This document shows positions 30,960 to 41,682 of a stretch of DNA of 64,000 bases, piece after piece. Positions within the stretch are counted from its first letter, which is position 1; each line of letters starts with the position of its first letter. The notes under the pieces were generated by a model, which worked only from the letters and a program-made list of their open reading frames with translations, had not been told where the DNA came from and searched no databases. The position numbers were made by a program, and so were the translations under genes. Origin of the DNA: Bathynomus jamesi (taxonomy: Eukaryota; Arthropoda; Malacostraca; Isopoda; Cirolanidae); assembly GCA_023014485.1 (NCBI GenBank), contig JAJOZX010000090.1, forward strand, positions 391,001 through 455,000. Reading direction: 5' to 3'.

Positions 30960-31830
30960 ACTAAAATTTTCTCCTGTTTCCATCTGTTGCAGAAAACCTG
31001 TTAAAACACGTAGTTCAACAGTGACAATGGTTTACTCTCGAGCATAAAAATGGTCTTCTGGAAACACTGCAGTACGACAGTTACAACCTCCAAATGAGAT
31101 GAAATGTTTCCATCACAGTGCCCCAAAATCAAATCCCAAATAAATTTAAAGCACTCTTCTTGGCTAAGGGACAAAAAGTACACTTCAAGGGCGGGCTAAT
31201 CTTCTAACAAAATATGGCTGGCTGGCAATAAAGGTAGCCATCCGGTTGGTGCAAGTCTTAGCAAGGACACAAACATTCCGTAATTTAGCCTCTCATTTGG
31301 CAGAGTTTGAAAACACTTTCATGGCAGCATTTTCAATATCCACTGTCAAACAATTACTGACTTTTCGGTATGCATTGTGTACATGTGCGGTACAGTTAGC
31401 TCTCAGAATGCTGTAATTAGGTAAAAGCTCCTACACTGAAAGAGTTTTACCAAAATTTACATTGGTGTTATCAAGAGAGTATGTTGATATGTTTTCAACA
31501 TACAGCCCAAAGCTTTTCACACTGTTAAAGCCTGCATCAGGAACAGACGGTGCAGATTCCTAAAAGTAAGGTTCTTTTTGTTAGACGCATCTGTTGAAAG
31601 ACTCCTGCTTTCGATGCAAAAAAAAATTTAGGGGGCGACTGCAGAGAATTAGGTTCTAAAACTGCCATTGTGACGACCTCCGCATTTTTCCGACTCAAAG
31701 TTACCTTCTTCATGATGAGAGAATCCCTGACCACATGCTTCTTCAGCTTCGCACCACAGTCTGTGTTGTTGTAACACAGCTGATGTTTTATGCCGTGGTA
31801 CGCCTTCACTAATTCAGTTGCTCTCACCTG
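30960..31830 (-). pseudogene. hAT-like transposase pseudogene, second family
   Basis: The frame 31827-31537 reads YHGIKHQLCYNNTDCGAKLK, then VTLSRKNAEVVTMAV. It continues with gaps as FNSVKSFGLYVENIS, NYSILRANCTAHVHNAYRK and ECFKFIWDLILGHCDGN. The order matches a widespread metazoan hAT-like family whose members show AYHGxKH, NCxAHxxHN and WEFI-type blocks. Stop codons and shifts abound. It lies immediately upstream of, and in the same orientation as, the ZBED1-like remnant, but the motifs belong to a different family. Confidence 0.55.
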
Positions 31831-32236
31831 AAATTGAAAAACACACTGTTTTAGAATAAAAAGCTGTCATAACAAGTCATCACCAGAGAATTAACGAGTT
31901 TGAATTTAAACATCATAAGGTGTTAATATAAGGCACTAACACTGTTATCTGTGAATAAGGAGGAGTCTCTACATCATTATTGTCAATAGACGGGTTCAAC
32001 TCATTATCTCACCTTATCGTTTACCAAATCCAAATTACCAAATGGGTCGAGTCAGCGTCCGTGATGAGCGGTGATGGCTGTGACAGGGTATTACACTAAT
32101 GATGTGAAGAGGGGGTGTAAGAGTAAGGGTAGGGATAGGGTAAAGTGAGGGGAAAACTCACTCGTTTTTAAACAGCATATCAGTAAGATAACTAAGAATG
32201 AGTCATTCGGTTATTTATTTATTCATTTCGGATAGC

Positions 32237-33441
32237 TATAATGTTATGATGTTTCAGACCAACAAAGACCCTAGGATCCACTCATGGCTGGTCTACCTAA
32301 CTGTGTTCGTAATTGTGTATTGTGTATATCCTCCGTGGTGGCGGAGGGGACCTACAATTTTACGTGGGTTCCGAACCACAAGAACATAAGAAATTTATGT
32401 AAAAACTGCCTGTACATTGGCAACGACCAATTTTTACGAAACTAAATAATTATCAATTTAAAACTAATTAATTATCGATTTAAAACTAAAGATAGAATCT
32501 CTGGATCCAGAGGATCAAGTCATAATAGACTACTATCCACAAATATGTTACACTCTATATCTATTTATAACCGACATGCAAGTATATCAGATCCAAAGGA
32601 TCCAGTCAATTTCATTACGGTATCCATCCAACCAAAAAAAGTCACGATCCATATCGATTGCGGACCAAGTCAAAATTTACAACCATATACATTACAATAT
32701 ATATACTTAGGAGAAAAAGTGTACGTGTGGCTGTAAAGACTGTACAGTAATGTAGAAATGTGTGTGTGTGCCCATTTTGGGTCTCCGATTTAAAGGTGTT
32801 GTGGGGCAAGTGAAAATCATGAGTTTTTCAATACCTCACAGTACTATGGGGGGCACCGCTTGGCAGAGGAATCTCTTTAAATGGGGTGTGTAAGGACAGA
32901 GAGTATCCCCTAACCCAAGATGCTGCCTCCCTATATCCTACAACACTTGTGTTGAGCTGTGGGATCTATCCTCACAAAGCCTTAATTTTAGTACCTTAAA
33001 CTATACCGAATGTATCAACATATGCGTCTAATCGATTTTTAAACATGTTTATAGACGTGCTACTAATTACTTCTACCTGCAAACTATTCCAGCTATTTAC
33101 TATTCTGTGCGTAAAAAAGTTTTTGGCAACTGTTGTCTCGAACCTTCTACTTGTCAACTTACACCCGTTATTTCTAGTCCTATTATATTGAGATATTTTG
33201 AAAACGCTATCTCTATCTATGTTATCGAACCCATTCATAATTTTGAACACCTGGATTAGATCACCCCTTAGCCTCCGAGTCTCGAGTGTAGTCAATTTTA
33301 ACTCCTTAACCCTATCCTCGTACGACTTTGACCTAAGCGACGGAATCATCTTAGTTACTCGTCTTTGAACTCTTTCGATTTTGTCTATATCTTTGCGCAT
33401 ATGCGGATTCCAAAATTGGATCGCGTACTCCAAATGGGGTT
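32237..33441 (-). pseudogene. CR1-like LINE 3' end (copy 1)
   Basis: A minus-strand frame of 145 codons (33433-32996) begins MEYAIQFWNPHMRKDIDKIE, then RVQRRVTKMIPSLRSKSYED, LKLTTLETRRLRGDLIQVFK and VVAKNFFTHRIVNSWNSLQV-type sequence. This is the C-terminal region of CR1/L2-type ORF2. A 3' UTR of about 750 bp follows, with GTGGTGGCGGAGGGGACC and TACGTGGGTTCCGAACCAC. The copy at 58797-60918 is nearly the same. This one is cut at 33441, where a hAT element's flank begins. Confidence 0.85.
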
Positions 33442-33476
33442 TTTAGGTAAACGTAGCTACTACGGATAGCTGTACG

Positions 33477-34682
33477 TAGTGGCGTAGCTACGGGGAACGG
33501 TTGGAGCAATTTGCTCCAGGCGAAGCCCCGAATGGACGCTGTTGCAAGTGAATATAAACTGCCACCAAGGTGTATAGTGCAGCGCGTCTGGAGTCGGTTA
33601 TATTTGTCTTATAATTATAATTTAATATTTATTTTTTAATATTTATATTTACTAATTTTTTAAAATAAGTGTGAAATAATGTATAACTATTTTATATAGT
33701 TCTATTCGCTTCCGGTTGCTACGCCACTGGACACGTTGACGCAGCATAAAAAAATGCTCCAAGACAGCCAAGAAGAAGTAAAAGAAGTGGATATGCTCTC
33801 GCCACTCACTGAAGAGTTTTCAAAGGTGAGAAATAACTGGCAATCTTCGGAGAGCGACGGCGAGGAGCTGGCCCCAAAGTGGAAGATCCATCCCAGTTTT
33901 CTGGATAAGCAGCTTCGGCGTGCACGAAGAATGTTTGATGAACTACGGTCAGACGAACCCTTAGAAGGCTTGGAGAAACGGTCTAAGACTGAAGTGTTTA
34001 ACCGAAACCTTGACATTGTAGTTTTGCAGTTAAAATCCCGCTTTGAAGCCCTTCACAAAATTTGTAAGATCTTCAGATGCTTATAGCCAACGGTGCTGCT
34101 CCACACACCTGAGCAAGATAAGTTATCATTCAATGTTCAAGCAAACTTATTGAGGCATATCCGAAAGATATCTCGCCTGGTATTGGCACTCATTTGCATC
34201 ATTTCAAGACTTGTTTATCTACACATCTTCAAAAGATGTCGTCAGTACTTGAAGTCGCGGAGCAGCTTTTAATCCACTGTCAAGCCTCAAGTAGTTTGTC
34301 TGATGCCATTGCCACCACATGCCTCATCTTTCTTACTTTACAAGTGACGGTAGCTACCGCGGAAAGAAGTGTATCGAAACTTGAGCTCATCAAGTCCTTG
34401 TTACGAAACTCACCGTCCCATCACCGATTAAATGCATTAGCAATTCTATCTATCGAACGTCAAAAGGCGAGACAACTCGATTTGGACACTGTGATTAATC
34501 AAATTACAAAACGAAAAGCACAAAAGTCACGTTTTAGAACTTGGAACTTGGAATTTTGAAACATATGCCAAGCTGGTGGTGTAATTACGTTTGTATTTGA
34601 CAACTAAATAGATTAATCTTAGGATTATGGGGGCGTTTGGAAATACTTGCTACAGGGCGACGAAAACCTAGCTGCGCCACTC
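33477..34682 (+). mobile_element. hAT element, ZMYM1-like, deleted
   Basis: Ends AGTGGCGTAGCTACGG (left) and, inward from the right, AGTGGCGCAGCTAGG match over 15-16 bp. Two frames remain. 33736-34086 has LEGLEKRSKTEVFNRNLDIV and LKSRFEALHKI. 34194-34559 has FLTLQVTVATAERSVSKLEL and IKSLLRNSPSHHRLNALAIL, the hAT C-terminal dimerisation block as in ZMYM1/DUF4371 proteins. The catalytic centre between them is mostly deleted. A clear 8-bp TSD was not found. Confidence 0.75.
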
Positions 34683-34726
34683 CATATGAGACATATATAC
34701 ATAACATATATATCCTATATATAATT

Positions 34727-37294
34727 TAGGGTGATTCAAATATGGGGGTAAAAAAAAATTTTGTATATTTTAATGTGTTCAACCCTTTAAATGGTTCATT
34801 TCAACATAAAAATAACTATCCTAAAATATTTTAGCAAATTTTTAATTTTTAAGGGTTGCTACCAGCAATTAAAAATTGACAGAACGACTCAAATTGTCAA
34901 ATTTTTTCACACCACCCAGGAGGTACAGTACAAGGTGCATTACTTTTCTTTAACGTGGAAAGCTCCCCCGTAGGTCCTACCATAACCACAAGCATGCATA
35001 ATTAAACTAGCATGATATTTGAGACATTAGCTGTCCTTACTTCATCAATGTTTCTTTTTTTCTATCAGGGTAAACAGCCCTATAGTTTTTCACTACTTGT
35101 AGCAAGAATTGGTTTTGATCTTCGTCATGTGTTAGTATTTTATTATATTCATCCATTAATTTTACTCCTCTTTCCGCTATATCATTCACGACTTTCCACT
35201 GTTTGATAGATTTCTTGGCGGAGTTAAACTCTTCATCATTATGCCATTCTTTAGCATCTTTGAGTACAAATTTTGAACTAAATTCTGTTATTGTAAAGAA
35301 TCTTTGAGTATTTGATGTGACAAAATCTTCTAATTTCTTCGTTAGAATAAGTGCAGGATCTAGAAAAGCCCGTTTTGCAGGAAGAGTTTCTGTTGTATTT
35401 TGCAAGGCCTTTAACATTTTGTTTTTTGTTTCAGTAGGCACTTCATCATCATAAAAGGCCAACGCTACCAGTTCTTCTGATAGGTACCAGAGGTGACCTA
35501 ACAGTTTTTTAATAGCAACAAATGCGATTGTGTCATTTATTTGTTTGTAGACTACAAGATTCTGTAATAATTCCAGATCAAGACGAGGAGCGCAAGATGG
35601 CACAGGAGCTGTAAACCATGCCTTTACATATAACCGAGTAGCAAATAGACAGATGTCTTTTAGTCCTTTTTTGTCTTTTACTTAAATTTTGAACTGAGAT
35701 TTGAACAAAAAATTTTAATGAATATGTAATTTTGGCCATCCACCTAGCCCGATGAAGTCCCGCTGGATGTTTAAATTTGATTCCACCTTTTGGTTCACCT
35801 CCCAAAAAAATAATTGTTAACTGCAATAGTTCTAGGTAATCGTCTCTTGGTTGGAATGTGTCTAGTTGATTTGCTGCAAATATAATTGTGTCATCTTTGA
35901 TGTCATGAATATTTTCATAGATATCTGGATCTGATAATACTGTTTCGTAGTCCTCCTTATTAATGCTTGACCATTTTTCTCTCAACTTCTTAAAAAGGAA
36001 TATATCTGGGCCAGAAGATGGTGATAAAGACTTTGAAACAACAGCTTCCAGCATAATTTCAAATATGTGGTGTCGACATGCCAGCCACAATAAATCGTTG
36101 TCGAATTTTTGTTCTAGAAGAATAGCTGCACCATTTCTAGGACCAGTATTGGCTGCCGTTGTATCGAAACACATGCATTTTATTTGTTCGCAGATGCCCC
36201 ATTCAAGCGATGTCTGATTGTTGGCATTAAAACTAGAGACGCATTTCTGTCACTCAATTTTGCAACATCAAGATTTCCTAATAATTTATCATCAAACAAT
36301 TTTCTACGTTTGCCTACCTTACTTTTCCACGTTGAAGGTTGTGCAGCAGAGAAACCAGATTCATCACTTTTACTCTCCTCTGATTCTGATTCTGATGATG
36401 TACTGGTGAGTATGACAGCCTCCTCATTCTTCTTTCTTTTGATCTCTTCTTCGGCTTTCCTCTTCTCATAATGTTGCATTTCTGCTGCTCTTTGCTCTTT
36501 TTTAGCAACAGCCTTATCAATGGTACCCATTTTTCCATGACGTCCTTTCTCACCTTGCATTTTCAAGAATTTCTTATCTTCTATTTTTATAAGCTGCATA
36601 GCATTCTCATGAGCAATGTCAAATAAGTTTTCCAGTTTATCTTTCCATTTTTCTTCTTTATTATTTAAATTTTGTGATCTTTTCAATTTGTTTGCTTTGT
36701 TTTTCTTAAGCAGCTGCCATTCCTTCAGTATTCCTTGAATTTTATCTACTACATGTACTCTGTTTTGCTGGTATTCCTGTTTTTTTCCAAACTGCTAGCA
36801 CATCATCCGCAGTAGAGTAGCATGATTCTCTAATGCCTCGCTTTTTAATATTTCTGTAGTGCATGAAGAGGGCCATCATTTCCTTCTCTGATGGTAATAC
36901 GGATGTTTTAGTAGTGCAGAGGGCTGCCCAATTAGCCATACTTCAGTTTCTTTTCTCGTCGAACTTCTCCCAACTGAGCAACTAGGTGATGGTGAGTTAG
37001 GCCTAGCTTCCATAATCGATTAATTGGTATCAAAATTACGAGTTCCAAACAACAATTAAAAGCAAGCTAGTATATAAACCATTAATTAAAAATTCTGAAA
37101 TATAAACAATTAAACATAAAATCATAAGTTGTAAAAACAAACAAATTGAAAAAAGGGAAACTTTGACGCCTGGTAGCACATAGTAAATTTTATTTAAAAT
37201 TCACCAAATTTGGCATACACTACTTTTTTGTCATAGGGAACAAAAATACAGGTTGAACAATTAAAAAAAAAACTTATTTTTTTGAATCACCCTA
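34727..37294 (-). mobile_element. DNA transposon of an uncharacterised hAT-like family (defective)
   Basis: Ends TAGGGTGATTCAAA and TTTGAATCACCCTA bound 2.57 kb that encode a minus-strand transposase-like protein in pieces. Adjacent AATT on both sides could be a 4-bp TSD, but the flanks are AT-rich and this is unsure. TIRs beginning TAGGGTG are shared with the element at 48488-51985, whose protein is related. Confidence 0.78.
35037..36939 (-). pseudogene. Transposase-like protein, pieces of one gene
   Basis: Four minus-strand frames follow one gene order. 36939-36742 has KEMMALFMHYRNIKKRGIRE and VLAVWKKTGIP. 36686-36180 has KLENLFDIAHENAMQLIKIE, then a basic and Ser/Glu-rich linker. 36174-35578 has MCFDTTAANTGPRNGAAILL, WLACRHHIFEIMLEAV, FQPRDDYLELLQLTIIFLGG and HRARWMAKITYSLK. 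35603-35037 has KKLLGHLWYLSEELVALAFY, WKVVNDIAERGVKLMDEYN and QFLLQVVKNYRAVYP. FDTT, the CRHH block and the SEEL glutamate look like the D, C/H and E of an RNase H-fold transposase. The region that should hold the first Asp, between 36180 and 36174, is deleted. The family is common in metazoan genomes but I know no assigned function. Confidence 0.75.
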
Positions 37295-37349
37295 AATTAT
37301 ATATATATACGAGTATAACTGCGTTAATATCATGATATAATTATTTTTA

Positions 37350-37358
<9 letters not shown>

Positions 37359-37403
<45 letters not shown>
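37359..37403. repeat. (TA)n microsatellite
   Basis: Long TA tract. A (CT)n tract of about 28 bp follows at 37611-37638. Confidence 0.95.
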
Positions 37404-37407
<4 letters not shown>

Positions 37408-37604
37408 AAGTTATGCATAACAAGGGCCATGATATCTCGAACATAGAACCGTCTTTTCATTCGAACAGCCCGCCAAGGCAACTTCATTTTGGGCGTCGGA
37501 CCGCCGATTGGAATAAATTATGGTAATTTTTTCTAGTAAATACATATATACACAATTATTTATACATTTATTAACTCCTTAATCAGTCATCAAATTTATA
37601 TTTA

Positions 37605-37641
<37 letters not shown>

Positions 37642-37921
37642 CATCTTACGTTCTCTGTAGACTTTATATATAGGCCTATATACAGCATATATACTCTATA
37701 TGAAAAATCGCCCCCAGCAGGGTTCGAGCCCACCACTTCTCGAGTAGGTGACAATAAAAGTTGACACAACTTTTTGTATATTTAAACAATCGAGGAAACG
37801 CATAACGCTTTCGCGTCCAGAAGCATTTTACGTGTTAGCCACACTCCGAGCACTCGAAGTAATAACCAGCATTTCATTAAAAATATCTGGTGCAACCTGA
37901 GGTTCCATAAATGGAATATCA

Positions 37922-37973
37922 TGCGTGAACACGCACGATGTTTCATGATAAAAAATCGTGCGTGTTCATGCGT
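37922..37973. other. Strong stem-loop
   Basis: GCGTGAACACGCACGAT and ATCGTGCGTGTTCATGC pair over about 17 bp around a short loop containing GTTTCATGATAAAA. It lies upstream of a PLE. Origin and role are unknown. Confidence 0.55.
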
Positions 37974-38079
37974 ATAATTGACGAGACAAAACTCCCATAC
38001 TTAAAGCCCGAAATTATCCCTAGCGCTAATAAACATTTTTAATTAAATCATACGAAATTTTTTTTCCCTTTAATCAATA

Positions 38080-39540
38080 GAGAACTATCCAAAGACGACT
38101 CTATTATAATTTCACGCCCTGACAAAAGTAAAGGCACCGTCCTCCTTAACGAACTAGACTACATCAATAAAGTCAACAACGTTCTTAACGACTCCACCAA
38201 ATTTAAAAAGATTAATGACAACCCTTTAGCAATTTCCATAAAAAATTGAAGATAAAATCAACCGTTTCCTTAGAAAACGATATGATCAAAATAAAATTTC
38301 AGAAGACACAACCAAGTACGCAATTTCGGGTCGTCCCTATGTGGTCTTTATGGCCTCCCCAAAATACACAAACCAAATCTACTCATCAGCCTCATCCGTT
38401 CTGCCTATGCCACCCAGAATTACAAAATAGCAAAATTTCTAATTCCCACCCTGACACCCCTAACCCAGAATGACTATTCTGTCCTTAACTCTTTTGAACT
38501 TGTCGAAGAAATATTTACCATAAATAACGCAAACAATCTTTACATGCATAGTTTTGACATAATATCCCTTTATACAACGTAGCGATAAAAGAAGCCATCA
38601 ATATCTGCTTTAACAATTTATTTCTTAGCAATCAAAGCACAGTTTTAAATCTGACGAAACAAGAATTCACTAATTTACTAATCCTTGCTACCTCAGACAC
38701 ATTTTTCTTTTTCAATGAACAACTTTACCAGCAGACAGATTTACTAGCTGTGAGGTCACCCCTAAGCGCTACACTTGCCAACATTTTTCTCTGACATCAT
38801 GAAAAACTGGCTACTCCCACTGCCCCACCCACTACAAACCATATCTGTACAAAAGGTGCGTCGGTGATATCGTCCTTCTCTTTCACAATACCAATCATGT
38901 TCCCTTTTCCTTAATTGTCTGAGTTTCCAATACGAAAATATTAGTTTCACCAAAGAAGACGAACCCAGCATTTATACAGAGCTGGGCACTTGCGTTTTTT
39001 TGCGCGTTTTTTTGCGGTACTGCGGTACTGTGGTACTACTACCGCACTACCAAACCGGTACCGCATAACGCAGTACCGCAAAGGATCGCTGAAAGTACAG
39101 CAGTACCGCTACCGCATTCAAATTTCCCGCGGTACTTTCCGCGGTACCGACCAACACGGTAGTACCGCAGTACCGCAGTACCGCAAAAAAAAACGCAAGT
39201 GCCCAGCTCTGCGCGGCGGCCAGCAACACCTTACCCTATTTAGATATAACAATAACAAAACAAAATAATAAATTCATCACTTCCCTATATCGTAAACCAA
39301 CATACACAGTCCTAGGCACTACTTACCACATCCCTTCATTATATAAAATTAATAACATCAAAAACCTCTTCCACCATTCCTATCACCTTTGTTCTTTCTA
39401 CTTATCTTTCCACAATGAAATCGAATTCATCTAAAATTTTAGCATAAATAATAATTTTTTTCTCCCAAACATTTACAGTATTACAACCTCAACTCGGAAA
39501 TTTCCTTAACAATATTTATCATGGAAAAATTTACTAAAAA
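38080..39540 (+). pseudogene. Penelope-like element RT (another lineage), with nested MITE
   Basis: The plus strand reads IIISRPDKSKGTVLLNELDY and INKVNNVLNDSTKFK, then after breaks KIAKFLIPTLTPLTQNDY, VEEIFTINNANNLYMHSFDI and RSPLSATLANIFLSDIMK. It ends, on either side of a MITE (38977-39211), with ISFTKEDEP and TLPYLDITITKQNNKFITSL, then YRKPTYTVLGTTYHI. This is PLE reverse transcriptase with PDKG, GxPLxA and FLDxxI blocks. The YVDD region is badly damaged and no GIY-YIG domain is visible. It differs from the PLEs at 15 kb and 24-28 kb, so at least three PLE lineages are present. Confidence 0.8.
38977..39211. mobile_element. MITE made of GTACCGC repeats, TIR CAGAGCTGGGCACTTGCG
   Basis: A 235-bp element with ends CAGAGCTGGGCACTTGCG and CGCAAGTGCCCAGCTCTG. 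The interior consists largely of GCGGTAC, GTACCGC and GTAGTACCGC repeats in both orientations. It interrupts the PLE between FTKEDE and TLPYLDI. The right flank CGCGGCGG does not match the left flank CATTTATA, so no TSD is visible. Confidence 0.8.
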
Positions 39541-39603
39541 AATGTAACACGTTAGTTACTCAAAAAAAAAAAAAAATGGACACGAAAAACGTTAATTTTT
39601 ATA

Positions 39604-40813
39604 CAGGGTGTCCCATAAGTCCGGCATCATAGGAGAAATTCATATTTTTCTATTTCTACAAACCATTTCATATTTTTCTCTTTCTACAGGCCATAATGTC
39701 TGTGAGCAAGGAAGAACGAATCCAGATAATTCTACTCATAGGAAATCGGAGTCAAAGAGAGGCCGCTGCTGAATTTAACAGACTGCATCCAGACCGCGAG
39801 CCAATAACACAGAGTTGTGTTAGCAGACTTGTTGCAAAGTTTAAGGAAACAGGATCCATAGAAGATAAACCACGCAGTGGACCTTCAAGGAGGTCCACTG
39901 ACGACGATACAGCGACTGCTATCCTAGCTCATTTTAACAGAAGTCCCAATAAGTCTCTTCGGCGATTGTCCGCCGAGACAGGAGTATCGAAAAGTAGCAT
40001 CCATCGCATTCTTCAGGCTCACAAATGGCATCCATATAAACTTCAGATCCTACAGAAATTAAGCGAAGATGATCCCGACCGGCGGATGGAATTTTGTGAA
40101 TGGGTTACGGAACAATATGCTTGGGATGCCAATTTCCCGTCCACCATTCTGTTCAGTGACGAGGCTGTTTTTTATGGAAATGATGAGGTAAATCGACAGA
40201 ACACCCGCTACTGGTCTCAAAACAACCCTCACTGGTATACCTCTTCAAAGGAACAAGGTGCATCTCGGGTGATGGTATGGTGTAGCATTTGGAAGGATCG
40301 CATCATAGGCCCCCTCTTTTTCGATAAAATGTCACTGGAGGCACCTACCTACGTATGCTCAAGGAAGAAGCATTTCCCAGTGTCTTGAACGAAGAAGGAA
40401 ATTTCCCAACATGGTTCCAGCAAGACGGCGCTCCTGCACATTACAGCACCCAAGTAAGGGAATACCTGTACCAACAATTCCCTGGTCATCGGATAGGACG
40501 TCGAGGGCCTGTGGAATGGCCAGCTAGAAGCCTGGATCTCACGCCACTAGATTTTTATCTCTGGGGCCACTTGAAAGCGCTGGTATACGCATAGAAAATT
40601 AGGAGTGTTGAACATTTGCGGCAGCGCATTATTGGGGCATGTAACACCATTACTCCTGATATCATTCACCGTGTGCTTGCTGACTGGGTATCACGTCTGA
40701 ATTTGTGTATTGAAATCAATGGTGGACATATTGAGCAGGTTCTGTAAATAAAGGCTTTTGTTTTGCCTTTTTTAATTATTTTTCCTATGATGCCGGACTT
40801 ATGGGACACCCTG
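39604..40813 (+). mobile_element. rosa-type mariner (copy 1)
   Basis: A 1210-bp element with near-perfect ends CAGGGTGTCCCATAAGTCC...GGACTTATGGGACACCCTG flanked by TA (39602-39603 and 40814-40815). It is nearly identical to 46412-47635. It encodes a frameshifted transposase. Confidence 0.95.
39696..40747 (+). pseudogene. DD41D (rosa-like) mariner transposase, frameshifted
   Basis: It starts at an ATG with MSVSKEERIQIILLIGNRSQ. Two HTH motifs follow (QREAAAEFNRLHPDREPIT; LRRLSAETGVSKSSIHRIL), with a GRPR-like linker KPRSGPSRR between them. ILFSDEAVF carries the first Asp. A single-base loss near 40330 (against copy 2) shifts the frame. The second frame has WFQQDGAPAHYSTQVREYLY (second Asp), IGRRGPVEWPARSLDLTPLD (third Asp, 41 residues after the second) and ends near IIHRVLADWVSRLNL. 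A premature TAG occurs after KALVYA, and the usual SPDLTP is SLDLTP. The spacing of 41 indicates the rosa group. It is inactive but recent. Confidence 0.92.
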
Positions 40814-41243
40814 TATAGTAGCCATGACACAAATAAATTTTAGCTTACTTAATTTCATTACAGCAAATCATATTTAATGTTTTCCTACTTATATTCAGTT
40901 CTCTTACTTTCCATGAAGAGTATCTCGTGTGTATTGATTCATGTTGTGAGTTTCGTACAATCCAAAATACACTTTTGAATAAGCATTTTGGGAAAGAACT
41001 TGCCTAGGTACATTAAAGTTTGTAAAGTGACACTGGGCACGAAAGGGTTTGAAGCTGGAAACTTTTGGAAGCTATGCCATTGCACCGACTCCCCTCCGAA
41101 GCTTTTCTGCAATGATAATCCAATCCTGTATCTATGCAGTGCAGAAATGGATTAAAAAGGTGGAAATAAAGTTCAAGATGATCGCTGTTCCGTAAAGAAC
41201 GTCTTAAGTAAATATTCCGCGAATGATATTACAAGAACAGATG

Positions 41244-41265
41244 AGAGAGAGAGAGAGAGAGAGAG

Positions 41266-41301
<36 letters not shown>
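41244..41301. repeat. (GA)n microsatellite
   Basis: About 55 bp of GA repeats with two interruptions. Confidence 0.95.
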
Positions 41302-41302
<1 letters not shown>

Positions 41303-41501
41303 AGTCATGATTGTTCTCAAATTTGAAACTCAGCCAACGCCTCTCTGATACGTTATCAGAGAAAGCTGATTCATTCTTCCTTGCATGCTGATACAAATTG
41401 GATGGAAAGCCCTCATGCTGTTGAAGCACTTTTGCTGATGTTTCCTGATCTGCATTTGGAAAGGGATAAACGTGAAAGAAAATAAATTTTCATAACCTTT
41501 C

Positions 41502-41538
<37 letters not shown>

Positions 41539-41554
41539 TAAAGAAGGTATATAT

Positions 41555-41682
41555 ATATATATACCAAGAAGGAAAAATTAAAACAAGAAATAATGTTCAA
41601 GCGCGTTCATCTGATGACATCCTCAGGAACACTGAAATTAATAGCAATGTTGACACAGTATATACATTATACAGTTCATATA
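41555..41682 (-). mobile_element. PLE 3' end with mutated hammerhead-like motif
   Basis: Minus-strand reading gives CTGAGGATGTCATCAGATGA followed by ACGCGCTTGAAC. The CGAAA box is changed to TGAAC, so ribozyme function is unlikely. It joins the PLE body at 42896 if the mariner at 41683-42895 is removed. Confidence 0.75.

Noticed and set aside
37700..37745. tRNA-like B box (GGGTTCGAGCCC)
   Set aside because: A single B-box-like match without an A box or cloverleaf; insufficient for a tRNA or SINE call.
41594..41632. Functional hammerhead-like motif at the 41.6-kb PLE end
   Set aside because: The CGAAA box is changed to TGAAC, which should abolish the catalytic core.
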